Of a stretch of 64,000 nt of DNA, positions 27,413 through 36,638 are shown one piece after another. Position 1 is the first letter of the stretch. The number at the start of each line of letters is the position of its first letter. A program made the translations under genes and the position numbers. The notes below the pieces were generated by a model that had not been told where the DNA came from, made no database searches, and was given only the letters and a program-made list of their open reading frames with translations. The DNA comes from Ruaniaceae bacterium KH17 (GTDB lineage Bacteria; Actinomycetota; Actinomycetes; Actinomycetales; Actinomycetaceae). The DNA is taken from contig FZQV01000004.1 of assembly GCA_900199505.1 (NCBI GenBank), forward strand, positions 44,474 to 108,473, given 5' to 3'.

Positions 27413-28789
27413 CTACCGGTTGGCGTCGTCCGGGGTAAGGTCCGGCCCGGTGAGGTTGGGCACACGGCCCACGGAGATGACCGAAAGGAGGGCGAAGCCA
27501 GCCATCATCGCGAAGCCGGCCATGAACGGGTTCACAGAGGTCCCTGCGAAGCCCACCATGACGGCACCGAACAACGAGAGCCCAATTGCCGCGCCGGCGG
27601 AATCGGCGATCTGGAGCGAACCCGAGATCTCGCCGTGGCGCTCCTTAGGTGTGTACTCCAGCGCGAGCACTGCCATGATCGAGTACATCAACCCCATTCC
27701 AAAGCCTGCAAGGGCCCAGCCGGCGATGGGGATCCACGCGGGGAGGCGATCGATAGTGATGGTCAGCGCGAACAACGCGCCGATCGTGACAAGGACCGCG
27801 CCCGTCCGTGCGGCACGGATTCGGGTACCGGTGTCCAGCATCCGCGTCTGGACGAAGCTGCCTAGCGCCCATGTGACGGAGCCGATCGTGACCACCAGGC
27901 CGGCCGGGCCTGGATCCCAGCCGCGTTCGCTCTGGAGATAGAGCAGGAAGTACGCCTCCACGGCGATCAACACGCCGTTCGCGAGCATCCGCGAAAGCAC
28001 CACGGGACCGACGCCCGGCCGCAGGGTGAAAGTGCCCTTCGGCAGAAGCGTCGGCAAGAGCGCGAAGACCATAACCAATGCGAGCGCCACGAAGGGCAGC
28101 GTTGTGCGCGAGGCGGATGAAGTCTGCGCCACCGCCACACCGATCGCCACGCCCAGGGCGGGCAGGAGCGTGCGCTTGGCACGGCGGGCGATCTCGTCTC
28201 GATTGATTTCGCGCGCTGTGCTGCCCTTGGTCGCACGTGCCAGGAATCCGTTGACGAACGGCAGCACCAGCAGGCAGGGGATCCCCACGGCGAGGAACAC
28301 CCACCGCCACGAGAAGAGTTGCGCGATGTAACCGGCAAGCATGGGGCCTACCAAACCCGGGATCACCCATGCCGCAGAGAAGGCTGCAAAGAAGCCTGGG
28401 CGCCGCTCCGGAGGCACGATCGAGCCGACGGCGGCGTAGAGGCTGACGACGATGAGTCCCGTTCCAAGGCCCGAGACGCCGCGTCCGAGCGAGAGGAGCA
28501 GGATGTTATCGGCTACTCCCGCCAGGATGAGTCCCGCAGAGAACAGGCCGACCCCCGAGACGATGGGCCATCTCACAGATCGTGCATCGACCCACAGCGC
28601 GGCGACGGATGTGGCTGCCACGTGCGTTGCCAGTGGCAGTCCCATCGCGAGCGGGTAGAGCGCCACTCCGTCCAATTCTCGAGCAATCACCGGCATGACA
28701 GCGGTCACGGCTAGATTCTCGAACGCGGCGAGCGTAATCAGGGTGACTGAGAGGTAGAGCAGGGGACGCATAGGGGTGGACTGGGGCAC
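27413..28789 (-). CDS. MFS transporter (drug/proton antiporter type)
   Basis: About 458 residues with 12 or more hydrophobic segments, starting [41 protein letters not shown] resembles the loop and helix motifs of the DHA-type efflux families, and [30 protein letters not shown] the motif C type region of antiporters. GTG 28789 was taken as start; ATG 28771 is equally possible since neither has an RBS. Substrate unknown. It diverges from aspS with about 60 nt between. A small hairpin (AGCCT-TTCC-AGGCT, 27401-27414) covers its stop. Confidence 0.88.
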   Translation of the reverse strand: MPQSTPMRPLLYLSVTLITLAAFENLAVTAVMPVIARELDGVALYPLAMGLPLATHVAATSVAALWVDARSVRWPIVSGVGLFSAGLILAGVADNILLLSLGRGVSGLGTGLIVVSLYAAVGSIVPPERRPGFFAAFSAAWVIPGLVGPMLAGYIAQLFSWRWVFLAVGIPCLLVLPFVNGFLARATKGSTAREINRDEIARRAKRTLLPALGVAIGVAVAQTSSASRTTLPFVALALVMVFALLPTLLPKGTFTLRPGVGPVVLSRMLANGVLIAVEAYFLLYLQSERGWDPGPAGLVVTIGSVTWALGSFVQTRMLDTGTRIRAARTGAVLVTIGALFALTITIDRLPAWIPIAGWALAGFGMGLMYSIMAVLALEYTPKERHGEISGSLQIADSAGAAIGLSLFGAVMVGFAGTSVNPFMAGFAMMAGFALLSVISVGRVPNLTGPDLTPDDANR

Positions 28790-28816
28790 GGTGCGATTAT
28801 GCGCGTCGGCAGCGGC

Positions 28817-28822
28817 TAGAAT
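28817..28822 (+). promoter_or_regulatory. aspS promoter -10
   Basis: TAGAAT lies 28 nt before the aspS GTG at 28851, with the RBS GAGAGG between. It sits in the divergent gap shared with the MFS gene. Confidence 0.5.
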
Positions 28823-28850
28823 CAATCTGCTAACGAACGAGAGGTTTTCC

Positions 28851-30620
28851 GTGTATCGCACACACAAGGCAGGTTTGCTCACAGCATCGAACGCGGGCGA
28901 GCGCGTCCAGCTCGCTGGGTGGGTCGATCGCCGTCGGGATCACGGCGGTGTCGCCTTCATCGATCTGCGTGATGCGTCGGGCGTCGCCCAGGTCGTGATC
29001 CGCGAGGACGTGGCGCACGAGCTGCGCTCCGAGTTCGTGCTCTCCGTGGAGGGCACCGTCCAGCTTCGCCCCGAGGGCAATGCGAACCCGAACCTGCCCA
29101 CCGGAGAGATCGAGGTCATGGCGGACACGGTCGAGGTGCTGAACCCCTCGGATCCGCTGCCGTTCCAGGTCTCGGATCACGCCGAGGGCGTGCCCGGTGA
29201 AGAGGCGCGCCTGCGCTACCGCTACCTGGACCTGCGCCGTAGTGCGCCGGCCAAGGCGATTCGGTTGCGCTCGAAGGTCTCGCAGGCGGCGCGCCGCGTG
29301 CTGGACTCGCACGACTTTGTGGAGATCGAGACCCCCACGCTTACCCGTTCCACCCCCGAGGGCGCCCGAGATTTCATTGTGCCGGCCCGCCTCTCACCCG
29401 GCTCCTGGTACGCCCTGCCGCAGTCGCCGCAGCTGTTCAAGCAGCTCCTCATGGTGGCCGGGATGGAGCGCTATTACCAGATCGCGCGATGCTACCGCGA
29501 TGAGGACTTCCGCGCGGACCGCCAGCCCGAGTTCACGCAGCTCGACGTCGAGATGAGCTTTGTGGAGCAGGACGACGTACTCCAGGTTGCCGAGGATATC
29601 CTCGTGGCGCTGTGGGACCTGATCGACTACAAGATCCCTACGCCGATCGCCCGCATGACGTTTAAGGACGCCATGGAGAAGTACGGCACGGACAAGCCGG
29701 ACCTGCGCTTCGGCCTCGAACTCACGGACCTCACCGAGTACTTCGCGAACACCGAGTTCCGCGTGTTCCAGGCGCCGTACGTGGGCGCAGTGGTGATGCC
29801 TGGTGGTGGCTCCCAGTCCCGCCGCACCTTCGACGCGTGGCAGGAGTGGGCGAAGCAGCGCGGCGCACGCGGACTGGCCTACATCACGGTGTCCGAGGAC
29901 GGCACGCTCGCCGGCCCGGTTGCCAAGAACCTCTCCGAGGCGGAGCTCTCCGGCCTCGCCTCGACGGTAGGCGCCAACCCCGGTGACTGCATCTTCTTCG
30001 CCGCCGGAAAGGCCACCGACTCCCGCGCCCTGCTCGGCGCCGCCCGCCTCGAGATCGGCAATCGCGCCGGTCTGATCGACCAGGACGAGTGGTCTTTCGT
30101 GTGGGTGGTTGACGCACCGCTGTTCAAGCCCACAGGCGAGGATGACGACGTCGCGGTGGGCTCGGGCGCGTGGACCGCCGTGCACCACGCCTTCACCTCA
30201 CCGACCCCCGAGTGGATCGACCGCTTCGAAGAGGACCCGGGTGAGTCCCTGGCCTACGCCTATGACATCGTCTGCAACGGCAACGAGATCGGCGGCGGCT
30301 CGATCCGTATTCACCGCCGGGACGTGCAGGAGCGAGTCTTCGCGATGATGGGGATCGGCGCCGAGGAAGCCCAGGAGAAGTTCGGCTTCCTGCTTGACGC
30401 GTTCAAGTTCGGCGCCCCGCCGCACGGCGGCATCGCCTTCGGGTGGGACCGGATCGTTGCGCTGCTCTCGGGCGCGCCGTCAATCCGCGATGTCATCGCC
30501 TTCCCGAAGTCCGGTGGTGGCTACGATCCGCTCACCGGAGCGCCGGCCCCGATCGCTGCGTCGCAGCGTAAGGAAGCTGGCGTGGACGCCAAGCCCGAGG
30601 ACGCCAAGAAGGACGCATAG
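28851..30620 (+). CDS. aspS: Aspartyl-tRNA synthetase
   Basis: 589 residues from GTG 28851, where the protein begins [31 protein letters not shown]. The N-terminal OB fold binds the anticodon; class II motifs are seen in [41 protein letters not shown] (motif 2) and [16 protein letters not shown] (motif 3), with the bacterial GAD insertion domain between. An upstream open frame is rejected because it runs through the promoter. The last 25 residues are a charged extension. The order MBL-hisS-...-aspS resembles mycobacteria. No terminator with a T-run follows; the next 300 nt hold repeats. Confidence 0.96.
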   Translation: MYRTHKAGLLTASNAGERVQLAGWVDRRRDHGGVAFIDLRDASGVAQVVIREDVAHELRSEFVLSVEGTVQLRPEGNANPNLPTGEIEVMADTVEVLNPSDPLPFQVSDHAEGVPGEEARLRYRYLDLRRSAPAKAIRLRSKVSQAARRVLDSHDFVEIETPTLTRSTPEGARDFIVPARLSPGSWYALPQSPQLFKQLLMVAGMERYYQIARCYRDEDFRADRQPEFTQLDVEMSFVEQDDVLQVAEDILVALWDLIDYKIPTPIARMTFKDAMEKYGTDKPDLRFGLELTDLTEYFANTEFRVFQAPYVGAVVMPGGGSQSRRTFDAWQEWAKQRGARGLAYITVSEDGTLAGPVAKNLSEAELSGLASTVGANPGDCIFFAAGKATDSRALLGAARLEIGNRAGLIDQDEWSFVWVVDAPLFKPTGEDDDVAVGSGAWTAVHHAFTSPTPEWIDRFEEDPGESLAYAYDIVCNGNEIGGGSIRIHRRDVQERVFAMMGIGAEEAQEKFGFLLDAFKFGAPPHGGIAFGWDRIVALLSGAPSIRDVIAFPKSGGGYDPLTGAPAPIAASQRKEAGVDAKPEDAKKDA

Positions 30621-30623
30621 TTT

Positions 30624-30653
30624 CGTCACCCTACGCGTAGTCGCAGGGTCCAG
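30624..30653 (+). repeat. Diverged copy of the GTCATCCTG repeat (family 3)
   Basis: CGTCACCCTACGCGTAGTCG continues with CAGGGTCCAG and matches the element at 37993-38022 in 22 of 30 positions. Its stem ACCCT/AGGGT replaces ATCCT/AGGAT of the other copy, a paired change that keeps the hairpin. Further along (to about 30768) short blocks such as GTTC, ACCT and CGCCTCTG recur in the same order as after 38060, so the element may be longer. Confidence 0.5.
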
Positions 30654-30825
30654 GCCCCGAGGTCACGTGAGATCCGCAGTGGCGTGGGCTGATCATTCTG
30701 GGCTCCGGCGTGCGTGTTCGGCTGGGGACCTCCCGTGCGGGAAACGCCTCTGCCGTGCGGTCCGGCGGGCGCGGTTGTGAGGCCCGGACGGCATCCATAC
30801 GGTGCGTCCTATACCCTCCGCGCAG

Positions 30826-30887
30826 ACGAAGTGGTTGCTGTGTTGGTGTGCCAGCGCTCTGAGACACCAACACAACTACCACTTCGT
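30826..30887. repeat. Large hairpin: 24-bp inverted repeat with 14-nt loop
   Basis: Left arm 30826-30849 begins ACGAAGTGG and ends GTTGGTGT; right arm 30864-30887 begins ACACCAAC and ends CCACTTCGT. 22 of 24 positions pair. The loop is 30850-30863. No T-run follows, so a simple terminator is not certain. It lies in the 301-nt gap 30621-30921 between aspS and the GNAT gene, 35 nt before the latter. Apart from this hairpin and the family 3 repeat nothing else is recognised in the gap. Confidence 0.85.
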
Positions 30888-30909
30888 GTTTGAGGGCGTT
30901 GAGGGACGG

Positions 30910-30922
30910 CAGAATAGTCTCA
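30910..30922 (+). promoter_or_regulatory. Leaderless promoter -10 of the GNAT gene
   Basis: CAGAAT at 30910-30915 is 6 nt before ATG 30922; no Shine-Dalgarno sequence is seen. The large hairpin ends 22 nt before this box, so it overlaps where a -35 would lie or stands just upstream. Confidence 0.4.
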
Positions 30923-31674
30923 TGACCCCTTCGGAGATCCTTGAGGTGTGTGCCGAGCGCAGTGCCTTTGTGCGCGCAAACTCTCTTCGGTGGAGTCCCG
31001 CTCGCGGCGAGCTCTCGGAACGTGCCGGATTCGTCCAGACTGAGTCCGGAGCGCTGATCGGAATCGGCGACGTTCCGGAACTCACGAGGCTCATTGACGA
31101 TTCCTCGATCGAGGCTGCCACCTTCGCACTGATGCCAATCGGCATGCTCGAGTACGCCGGCACGATGATGCGCGAGCGGTTCAGGCTCGTTGGCTCCGGC
31201 CCGGACGCCGGGGCCTGGGACTGGATGTACACGCGCGATCTGCCACCGGTGACGCCGGGGGAGGAGTACGTGGTTCCGCTCGAGGGCCGCTTCGAGGAGA
31301 TTGCCGAGGCGATCGCCGTCGCGAATCCTGAGACTTCCGCGGCGGAGAATCTCGCCGAGCACGAGTGGTGGGGGTACCAGCGCAACGATCGTCTGCTTGG
31401 CGTGTGCGGAGTCGACAACTACGGCGTCGAGCCGGGCACTCCCGACGGCACCCGGTACGGCATCCATCTCAGTGGTCTCGGTACGCGCCCCGAGGCGCGA
31501 CGTCAGGGCGTGGGCTCCGCGATGATGGCCGCGATCACTCGGCATTTCGTTGGCGAGTTCGGGCTCGTCCACTACGGCGTGTGGAGCAACAACGGCTCGG
31601 CGCTTCGGGTTTATCGCCGCCTCGGCTACAGCACGGCCGCCCAGATCCAGAACTTCGCCCCCGCTGCGGCCTGA
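30922..31674 (+). CDS. GNAT-family N-acetyltransferase
   Basis: 250 residues from ATG 30922; an upstream start would read through the hairpin. The acetyl-CoA binding motif is in LSGLGTRPEARRQGVGSAMM, followed by HYGVWSNNGSALRVYRRLGY, the usual end of the fold. The first 130 residues do not show a clear motif and may be a second, decayed acetyltransferase-like half (FALMPIGMLEYAGTMMRERF). Substrate unknown. The next gene starts 20 nt downstream with its own -10 box. Confidence 0.85.
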   Translation: MTPSEILEVCAERSAFVRANSLRWSPARGELSERAGFVQTESGALIGIGDVPELTRLIDDSSIEAATFALMPIGMLEYAGTMMRERFRLVGSGPDAGAWDWMYTRDLPPVTPGEEYVVPLEGRFEEIAEAIAVANPETSAAENLAEHEWWGYQRNDRLLGVCGVDNYGVEPGTPDGTRYGIHLSGLGTRPEARRQGVGSAMMAAITRHFVGEFGLVHYGVWSNNGSALRVYRRLGYSTAAQIQNFAPAAA

Positions 31675-31682
31675 TATCGGCA

Positions 31683-31695
31683 TAGCCTTGGGGCA
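31683..31695 (+). promoter_or_regulatory. Leaderless promoter -10 of the rhodanese gene
   Basis: TAGCCT at 31683-31688 lies 6 nt before ATG 31695. No Shine-Dalgarno sequence stands in the gap. Confidence 0.45.
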
Positions 31696-32492
31696 TGATC
31701 CCACCTGTCGTTGACGCGTCGTGGCTCGCCGAGCACCCAGAGGCGGTACTCGCGGACGTCCGGTACTACCTCGATGGCCGCTCCGCAGCTGAGGCTTACG
31801 CTTCCGGACATCTTCCCGGTGCGGTCCGGATCGACATGGACACCGTGCTCGCATCTCCCGCCTCCGCCGCGGAGGGCCGGCATCCGCTTCCCGCTCCGGC
31901 GGCCTTTGCAGTGGGACTCTCGACGGCCGGGATCGGTGATGACACTCCCGTGGTGGCATACGACGACGCCGGGGGAGCGATGGCTGCCCGCCTCGTGTGG
32001 CTGCTCCGGATGCTCGGTCATGATACAGCTCTGCTCGACGGCGGTCTCGCGGCCTGGGAAGGTGAGCTCACTCAGGAGGCGCCCACGCCGTCGTCGGGCA
32101 TGTTCACGGTACGCGAATGGCCCACAGAGGCACTCGCCACGATCGACGACGCCGCCACCGGCGAGTTCGTGATCGACGCGCGGGCGGGGGAGCGCTATCG
32201 CGGCGAGAGTGAGCCGATCGATCCGCGGCCGGGCCACATTCCCGGCGCGCACAGCTACCCTCTCACCGGGAACCTCGCCCCGGACGGCCGCTTCCTCACA
32301 CCGGAGGCGCTGCGCGAGCGTTTCGCCGCGGTTTCCGACGCCTCCCGCGTTATCTCGTACTGCGGCTCGGGCGTCACCGCCTGCCACAACCTGATCGCCA
32401 TGGAGTACGCGGGCCTCGGGCGAGGTCGGTTGTACCCGGGCTCGTGGTCACAGTGGTCCGCGACCGACCGCCCCGCGGCCACCGGTGAGTGA
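31695..32492 (+). CDS. Two-domain sulfurtransferase (rhodanese/3-mercaptopyruvate type)
   Basis: 265 residues with two rhodanese folds. The N-terminal inactive one has LADVRYYLDGRSAAEAYASGHLPGAVRIDMD; the C-terminal one has FVIDARAGERYRGE and the active-site loop ISYCGSGVTACHN. CGSGVTA is the loop of the thiosulfate/3-mercaptopyruvate sulfurtransferase group. It moves sulfane sulfur to cyanide or cellular acceptors and could feed the TusE/DsrE2 proteins at the left of the window, although it is 30 kb away. A stem GCGGG/CCCGC follows its stop. Confidence 0.93.
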   Translation: MIPPVVDASWLAEHPEAVLADVRYYLDGRSAAEAYASGHLPGAVRIDMDTVLASPASAAEGRHPLPAPAAFAVGLSTAGIGDDTPVVAYDDAGGAMAARLVWLLRMLGHDTALLDGGLAAWEGELTQEAPTPSSGMFTVREWPTEALATIDDAATGEFVIDARAGERYRGESEPIDPRPGHIPGAHSYPLTGNLAPDGRFLTPEALRERFAAVSDASRVISYCGSGVTACHNLIAMEYAGLGRGRLYPGSWSQWSATDRPAATGE

Positions 32493-32543
32493 TCCGGCGG
32501 GACTTCGCCCGCGAGGCACCGCGTGCGGGCGGCGCCCAGACGA

Positions 32544-32556
32544 TAAACTAACCGGG
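32544..32556 (+). promoter_or_regulatory. Leaderless promoter -10 of parA
   Basis: TAAACT at 32544-32549 is 6 nt before the GTG at 32556, with no RBS. Confidence 0.5.
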
Positions 32557-33431
32557 TGAGTACGGAGAGCGGAGCCCTGTTCGAGGCGGACACCCCAGGC
32601 GCGGACGCGCCCGAAACAGTGGACTTTCCGGTTCCCGCCCCACTCGATTCCCACGGACCCGCACGCGTGATCGCGATGTGCAACCAGAAGGGCGGCGTCG
32701 GAAAGACCACCACCACGATTAACCTCGCGGCGGCTCTTGCCGAGTACGGCCGGAAGGTCCTGATCGTGGACTTTGATCCGCAGGGTGCGGCCTCGGCGGG
32801 GCTCGGGATCAACGCCAACGAGCTCGATGACACGGTGTACACGCTCCTGATGGACTCCAAGGCGGACATCCGCGACACGATCGTGCACACGTCAGTCCCG
32901 GATCTGGACGTGGTTCCCGCGAACATCGATCTCTCCGCAGCCGAGGTGCAGTTGGTCGGTGAGGTTGCGCGCGAGCAGGCGCTCTCCCGCGCGCTTCGCC
33001 CAGTTCTCGACGAGTACGACGTGATCTTCATCGACTGCCAGCCGTCGCTCGGCCTGCTCACGGTCAACGCCCTCACGGCGGCGCACGGTGTGCTGATCCC
33101 GCTCGGCGCCGAGTACTTTGCGCTGCGTGGCGTGGCACTGCTCGTGGACACGATCGAGAAGGTCACGGACCGGCTCAACCCGAAGCTTCGGATCGATGGC
33201 ATCCTCGCCACGATGGTGGACATGCGCACGCTGCACTCCCGCGAGGTGATCGAGCGCGTCCGTGAGGCGTTCGGCGAGAAGCTCTTCGACACCACGATCT
33301 CGCGCACCGTGAAGTTCCCGGACGCCACGGTGGCCGCCGAGCCGATCACCTCTTACGCTCCCACTCACCCCGGGGCGGAGGCGTACCGGCGCCTCGCTCG
33401 CGAACTCGTCGCCCGCGGCGATGCCGCCTGA
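32556..33431 (+). CDS. parA: ParA/Soj-family ATPase
   Basis: 291 residues. After about 45 variable residues comes the deviant Walker A NQKGGVGKTTTTINLA, then LIVDFDPQGAASAGLG and DVIFIDCQPSLGLLTVNAL. No ParB gene is next to it; instead it precedes scpA and scpB with an 11-nt overlap. That arrangement is the mycobacterial Rv1708-1709-1710 one, so it is the condensin-linked ParA and not the origin-proximal parA of the parABS locus. Likely helps chromosome segregation; the exact role is unproven. Confidence 0.93.
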   Translation: MSTESGALFEADTPGADAPETVDFPVPAPLDSHGPARVIAMCNQKGGVGKTTTTINLAAALAEYGRKVLIVDFDPQGAASAGLGINANELDDTVYTLLMDSKADIRDTIVHTSVPDLDVVPANIDLSAAEVQLVGEVAREQALSRALRPVLDEYDVIFIDCQPSLGLLTVNALTAAHGVLIPLGAEYFALRGVALLVDTIEKVTDRLNPKLRIDGILATMVDMRTLHSREVIERVREAFGEKLFDTTISRTVKFPDATVAAEPITSYAPTHPGAEAYRRLARELVARGDAA

Positions 33432-34248
33432 GCTCGCGGCCCAAGGCGCAGAGCCTGCCGGCTTCCACGTGGAGCTGGATGTCTTTTCGGGCCCCTTTGA
33501 TTTACTCCTCTCGCTGATCTCGCGGCACCGCCTCGACATTACGGAGGTGGCTCTCGCCGAGGTAACGGATGAGTTCCTCTCCTACGTCGCCGCGATGGAG
33601 GAGTTCGATCTCTCCGAGGCCAGCGAGTTCTTGGTGGTGGCCGCGACCCTGCTCGATCTGAAGGCCGCCCGGCTCCTCCCGCGTGGCGAGACCGACTCCG
33701 ACGACGATCTGGAGCTTCTCGAGGCACGTGACCTGCTCTTCGCCCGGCTCTTGGCGTACAAGGCATTCAAGGAAGCCGCCGACGACATCGGCGGACTCTT
33801 CGATACCGCCGGACGCGCCTACCCTCGCGACGTGGCGCTCGAGCCACACTTTGCCGCGCTCCTGCCCGAACTCGTGATGAGCGTGGGCCCGGATGCGTTC
33901 GCGATGCTCGCGGCACGCGCGCTCGCCCCCAAGGATGGGCCCCCATCAGTCGAGCTGGCGCACTTGCACGCCCCCGCTGTCTCGGTGAAAGAGGAGGGTG
34001 AGCGGGTGATCCGGCGGCTGCGCTCCGAAGGCGGCATGAGCTTTCGTGCCCTCGTTGCCGACGCCGAGGGCCTCCCCGTGGTGATCGCGCGTTTCCTCGC
34101 GCTGCTGGATCTGTTCCGCAGCGGCGCGGTGGCATTCGAGCAGCCCGAGGCACTGGGTGAACTGCATGTGCGCTGGTCCGGCGGAGACGAGGAGTTCGAG
34201 GTGCAGGACGAGTACGACGACACGCCAAAGGAGACCCCCATTGACTGA
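33421..34248 (+). CDS. scpA: Segregation and condensation protein A
   Basis: 275 residues. FHVELDVFSGPFDLLLSLIS is the ScpA N-terminal kleisin block, with DITEVALAEVTDEFLSYVAAM, then EFLVVAATLLDLKAARLLP, and a C-terminal winged helix (VVIARFLALLDLFRSGAVAFEQ). ScpA bridges the SMC heads. An acidic tail of about 20 residues carries the RBS of scpB. ATG 33421 lies inside the parA end. Confidence 0.95.
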   Translation: MPPELAAQGAEPAGFHVELDVFSGPFDLLLSLISRHRLDITEVALAEVTDEFLSYVAAMEEFDLSEASEFLVVAATLLDLKAARLLPRGETDSDDDLELLEARDLLFARLLAYKAFKEAADDIGGLFDTAGRAYPRDVALEPHFAALLPELVMSVGPDAFAMLAARALAPKDGPPSVELAHLHAPAVSVKEEGERVIRRLRSEGGMSFRALVADAEGLPVVIARFLALLDLFRSGAVAFEQPEALGELHVRWSGGDEEFEVQDEYDDTPKETPID

Positions 34249-34822
34249 GTCATTTGAGCGGCGTCCGGATGACGCGATTCCCGAGGAACAGCGCGGCGCC
34301 CTCGAGGCGATCCTGATGGTGGCGGACGCGCCCATTCCCGCCGAGACACTCGCCGAGACCCTCGGCCTGCCCACCGGCCAGGCCGTTGAGCTACTCACTG
34401 CCCTCGCGGCGGAATACGAGGCCCAGCACCGCGGTTTCATCCTCGCCGAGCGAGGCGGCGGTTGGCGGGTATATTCGCACCCGAGGTACGCCGACGCCGT
34501 CGGGCAGTTCATTCTTGCGGGGCAAACCGCCCGGCTCACCACCGCCGCGCTCGAGACGCTCGCGGTAGTGGCGTACAAGCAGCCGATCTCGCGCGGCGCG
34601 GTCTCGGCGATCCGTGGCGTGAACGTGGACAGCGTGATGCGCACACTCACCACACGCGGCCTGGTGGACGAGTGTGGCACCGATCCCGCATCGGGTGCGA
34701 TCCTGTACGGGACCACTCCGTACTTTCTGGAGCGGATTGGCTTGGCGTCGATCGATGAGATGCCGCCGCTCGCGCCGTACTTGCCGGAGCTTGAGGCATT
34801 GGGAGAAGAGGACCTGCGATGA
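34241..34822 (+). CDS. scpB: Segregation and condensation protein B
   Basis: 193 residues from a TTG at 34241. The choice rests on AAAGGAG (34228-34234), 6 nt upstream, and on the family start; a longer open frame lies inside scpA. QRGALEAILMVADAPIPAETLAETLG and TTAALETLAVVAYKQPISRGAVSAIRGV are the two winged-helix blocks of ScpB. It pairs with ScpA on SMC. Overlap with scpA is 8 nt and with rluB 4 nt. Confidence 0.94.
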   Translation: MTESFERRPDDAIPEEQRGALEAILMVADAPIPAETLAETLGLPTGQAVELLTALAAEYEAQHRGFILAERGGGWRVYSHPRYADAVGQFILAGQTARLTTAALETLAVVAYKQPISRGAVSAIRGVNVDSVMRTLTTRGLVDECGTDPASGAILYGTTPYFLERIGLASIDEMPPLAPYLPELEALGEEDLR

Positions 34823-35553
34823 CCGAGACCACTGGAGAGCGCCTGCAGAAGGTGCTCGCGAAGGCGGGCGTGGCCTCGCGGCGCGCCTCGGAGGACATGA
34901 TCGCCTCGGGGCGAGTCGAGGTGAACGGCGAGCTCGTGCTGGAGCAGGGCCGCCGCGTGGACCCCGCGAAGGACGTGATCCACGTGGATGGCGTGCGCGT
35001 GGTGGTGGACGAGTCGCATGTGACCGTGGCGCTGAACAAGCCCGAGGGCGTGGTCTCCACGATGTCCGATCCGGAGGGCCGGCGCACGCTCGCGGAGTTC
35101 ACCGGGCAGTACAAGACGCGCCTGTTCCACGTGGGCCGGCTGGACACGCCCACGAAGGGCCTGATCCTCCTGACGAACGACGGCGAACTCGCGCACCGCC
35201 TCGCGCACCCCTCGTACGAGGTGCCGAAGACCTACCTGGCGCGGATCGATGGCCGCGCGCCCCGGGGGCTCGTGCAGCGGCTGAAGCGTGGAGTGGAGTT
35301 GGACGACGGCGTCGCGAAGGCGGACGCCGTGACGATCAAAGAGGTGGGCCCGAACGCCTCGATCGTCGAGGTTGTGTTGCACGATGGCCGGAACCGGATC
35401 GTGCGCCGCATGTTCGACGCGGTGGGCTATCCTGTGCAGGAACTCGTCCGGACACAGGTGGGCCCGGTGCGGCTCGGCGAGCTCAAGGCCGGCCGCTCGC
35501 GCGTGATCCAGGGCGCCGAGCTCTCGGCGCTGATGACGGCGGTTCACCTGTGA
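34819..35553 (+). CDS. rluB: 23S rRNA pseudouridine synthase (RluB/RsuA family)
   Basis: 244 residues. An S4 RNA-binding domain (ERLQKVLAKAGVASRRASED) comes first, then the RsuA/RluB catalytic block HVGRLDTPTKGLILLTNDGE with the catalytic Asp in GRLD. Position after scpB is typical for RluB, which modifies helix 89 of 23S rRNA. It ends in a 4-nt overlap (GTGA) with the tyrA start. Confidence 0.94.
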   Translation: MTETTGERLQKVLAKAGVASRRASEDMIASGRVEVNGELVLEQGRRVDPAKDVIHVDGVRVVVDESHVTVALNKPEGVVSTMSDPEGRRTLAEFTGQYKTRLFHVGRLDTPTKGLILLTNDGELAHRLAHPSYEVPKTYLARIDGRAPRGLVQRLKRGVELDDGVAKADAVTIKEVGPNASIVEVVLHDGRNRIVRRMFDAVGYPVQELVRTQVGPVRLGELKAGRSRVIQGAELSALMTAVHL

Positions 35554-36638
35554 TTAGTGGTCCGGTCCTGATCGTCGGCACGGGACTGCTCGGGACGTCG
35601 ATCGGGCTCGCTCTCGCCGAGGACGGCGTGGTGTGCGTGTTGCGCGATCTGTCCCCGGCCGCTCAGAATCTCGCCCACGATCTGGGTGCGGGAGTTGTGG
35701 ACGACGGCGTCGTCCAACCTGCGCTCGTGATCGTCTGCACTCCGCCGGACCTGGCCGCGACGTGTGTGGCGGCCGAGCTGGAACGCTACCCGAACGCCGT
35801 CGTGACGGATGTGGCCTCGGTAAAGGGCGTGGTGGAGCGCGAACTGCGTGCGGCGGGCGCGGACCTCACGCGTTATGTGGGTTCGCACCCGATGGCGGGC
35901 CGGGAACGTTCGGGCGCCGCCGCGGCCGATGCCGATCTGTTCGCGGGCCGGACCTGGGTGTTGTGCCCGACGGCGGAGTCGGCGCCGTCGGCCGTGGAGG
36001 CCGTGCGCGAGGTGGCCCTCGGGGTGGGTGCGTTTCCCGTCACGATGGGCACGGATGAACACGATGCTGCGGTGGCAGCGGTCTCGCACCTGCCGCAGAT
36101 CATGGCGTCACTAACGGCCGCGCAACTCTCTGGCACCGAGCCCGAGGCGCTTGGGCTCGCGGGTCAAGGCCTGCGTGATGTCACCCGGATCGCCGCCTCG
36201 GATCCGATGATGTGGTCGCCCATTCTCGCCGTGAACGCACCTGCCCTGCTTCCACATGTGAACGCCGTCGTCCAACAGCTCACGGAACTCGAGCGGGCCT
36301 TGACTGCCGCCTCGACCGAGGGGCCATCGGCTGACGGCGTGATGCGCACGCTGGCCGCACTGATCGAGAATGGCAAGAACGGCGTGGCGCGCGTGCCGGG
36401 CAAGCACGGCGGCGCGGCGCGGCGATACGCCGAAGTGATGGTGCTCGTGCCGGATAAGCCGGGCCAGCTCGGCCGGCTCTTCGCCGAGGTTGGCGATGCG
36501 GGAATCAACATCGAGGATTTCCGGCTCGATCACTCGGCCGGTGCCAAGATGGGTGTAGCGACCGTGCAGGTGATTCCCGAACATGCGGATCGGCTTGCGC
36601 GCCACCTCGATGACCAGGGATGGAAGGTAGTTCAATGA
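35550..36638 (+). CDS. tyrA: Prephenate dehydrogenase with ACT domain
   Basis: 362 residues from GTG 35550. Rossmann motif ILIVGTGLLGTSIGLAL-like (VLIVGTGLLGTS) binds NAD(P); VGSHPMAGRERSGAAAAD is the TyrA catalytic region with its histidine; MVLVPDKPGQLGRLFAEVGDAGINI is a C-terminal ACT domain, likely used for feedback by tyrosine. It oxidises prephenate to 4-hydroxyphenylpyruvate (or arogenate to tyrosine). The reading frame is open over 870 nt upstream inside scpB and rluB, but that part is antiphase. Its place between rluB and cmk departs from mycobacteria. Confidence 0.94.
   Translation: MISGPVLIVGTGLLGTSIGLALAEDGVVCVLRDLSPAAQNLAHDLGAGVVDDGVVQPALVIVCTPPDLAATCVAAELERYPNAVVTDVASVKGVVERELRAAGADLTRYVGSHPMAGRERSGAAAADADLFAGRTWVLCPTAESAPSAVEAVREVALGVGAFPVTMGTDEHDAAVAAVSHLPQIMASLTAAQLSGTEPEALGLAGQGLRDVTRIAASDPMMWSPILAVNAPALLPHVNAVVQQLTELERALTAASTEGPSADGVMRTLAALIENGKNGVARVPGKHGGAARRYAEVMVLVPDKPGQLGRLFAEVGDAGINIEDFRLDHSAGAKMGVATVQVIPEHADRLARHLDDQGWKVVQ

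Noticed and set aside
26216..27865. 549-codon open frame on the plus strand
   Set aside because: It lies antisense to the DEAD-box helicase and the MFS gene, is His/Arg/Gly-rich with no domain, and arises from the codon bias of a high-GC genome.
33946..35547. 533-codon open frame on the minus strand
   Set aside because: Antisense to scpA, scpB and rluB, all clearly identified; composition is that of a shadow frame.
34674..35549. N-terminal extension of tyrA by nearly 300 codons
   Set aside because: This part is antiphase to scpB and rluB and Arg/Gly-rich; the Rossmann motif begins right after GTG 35550.
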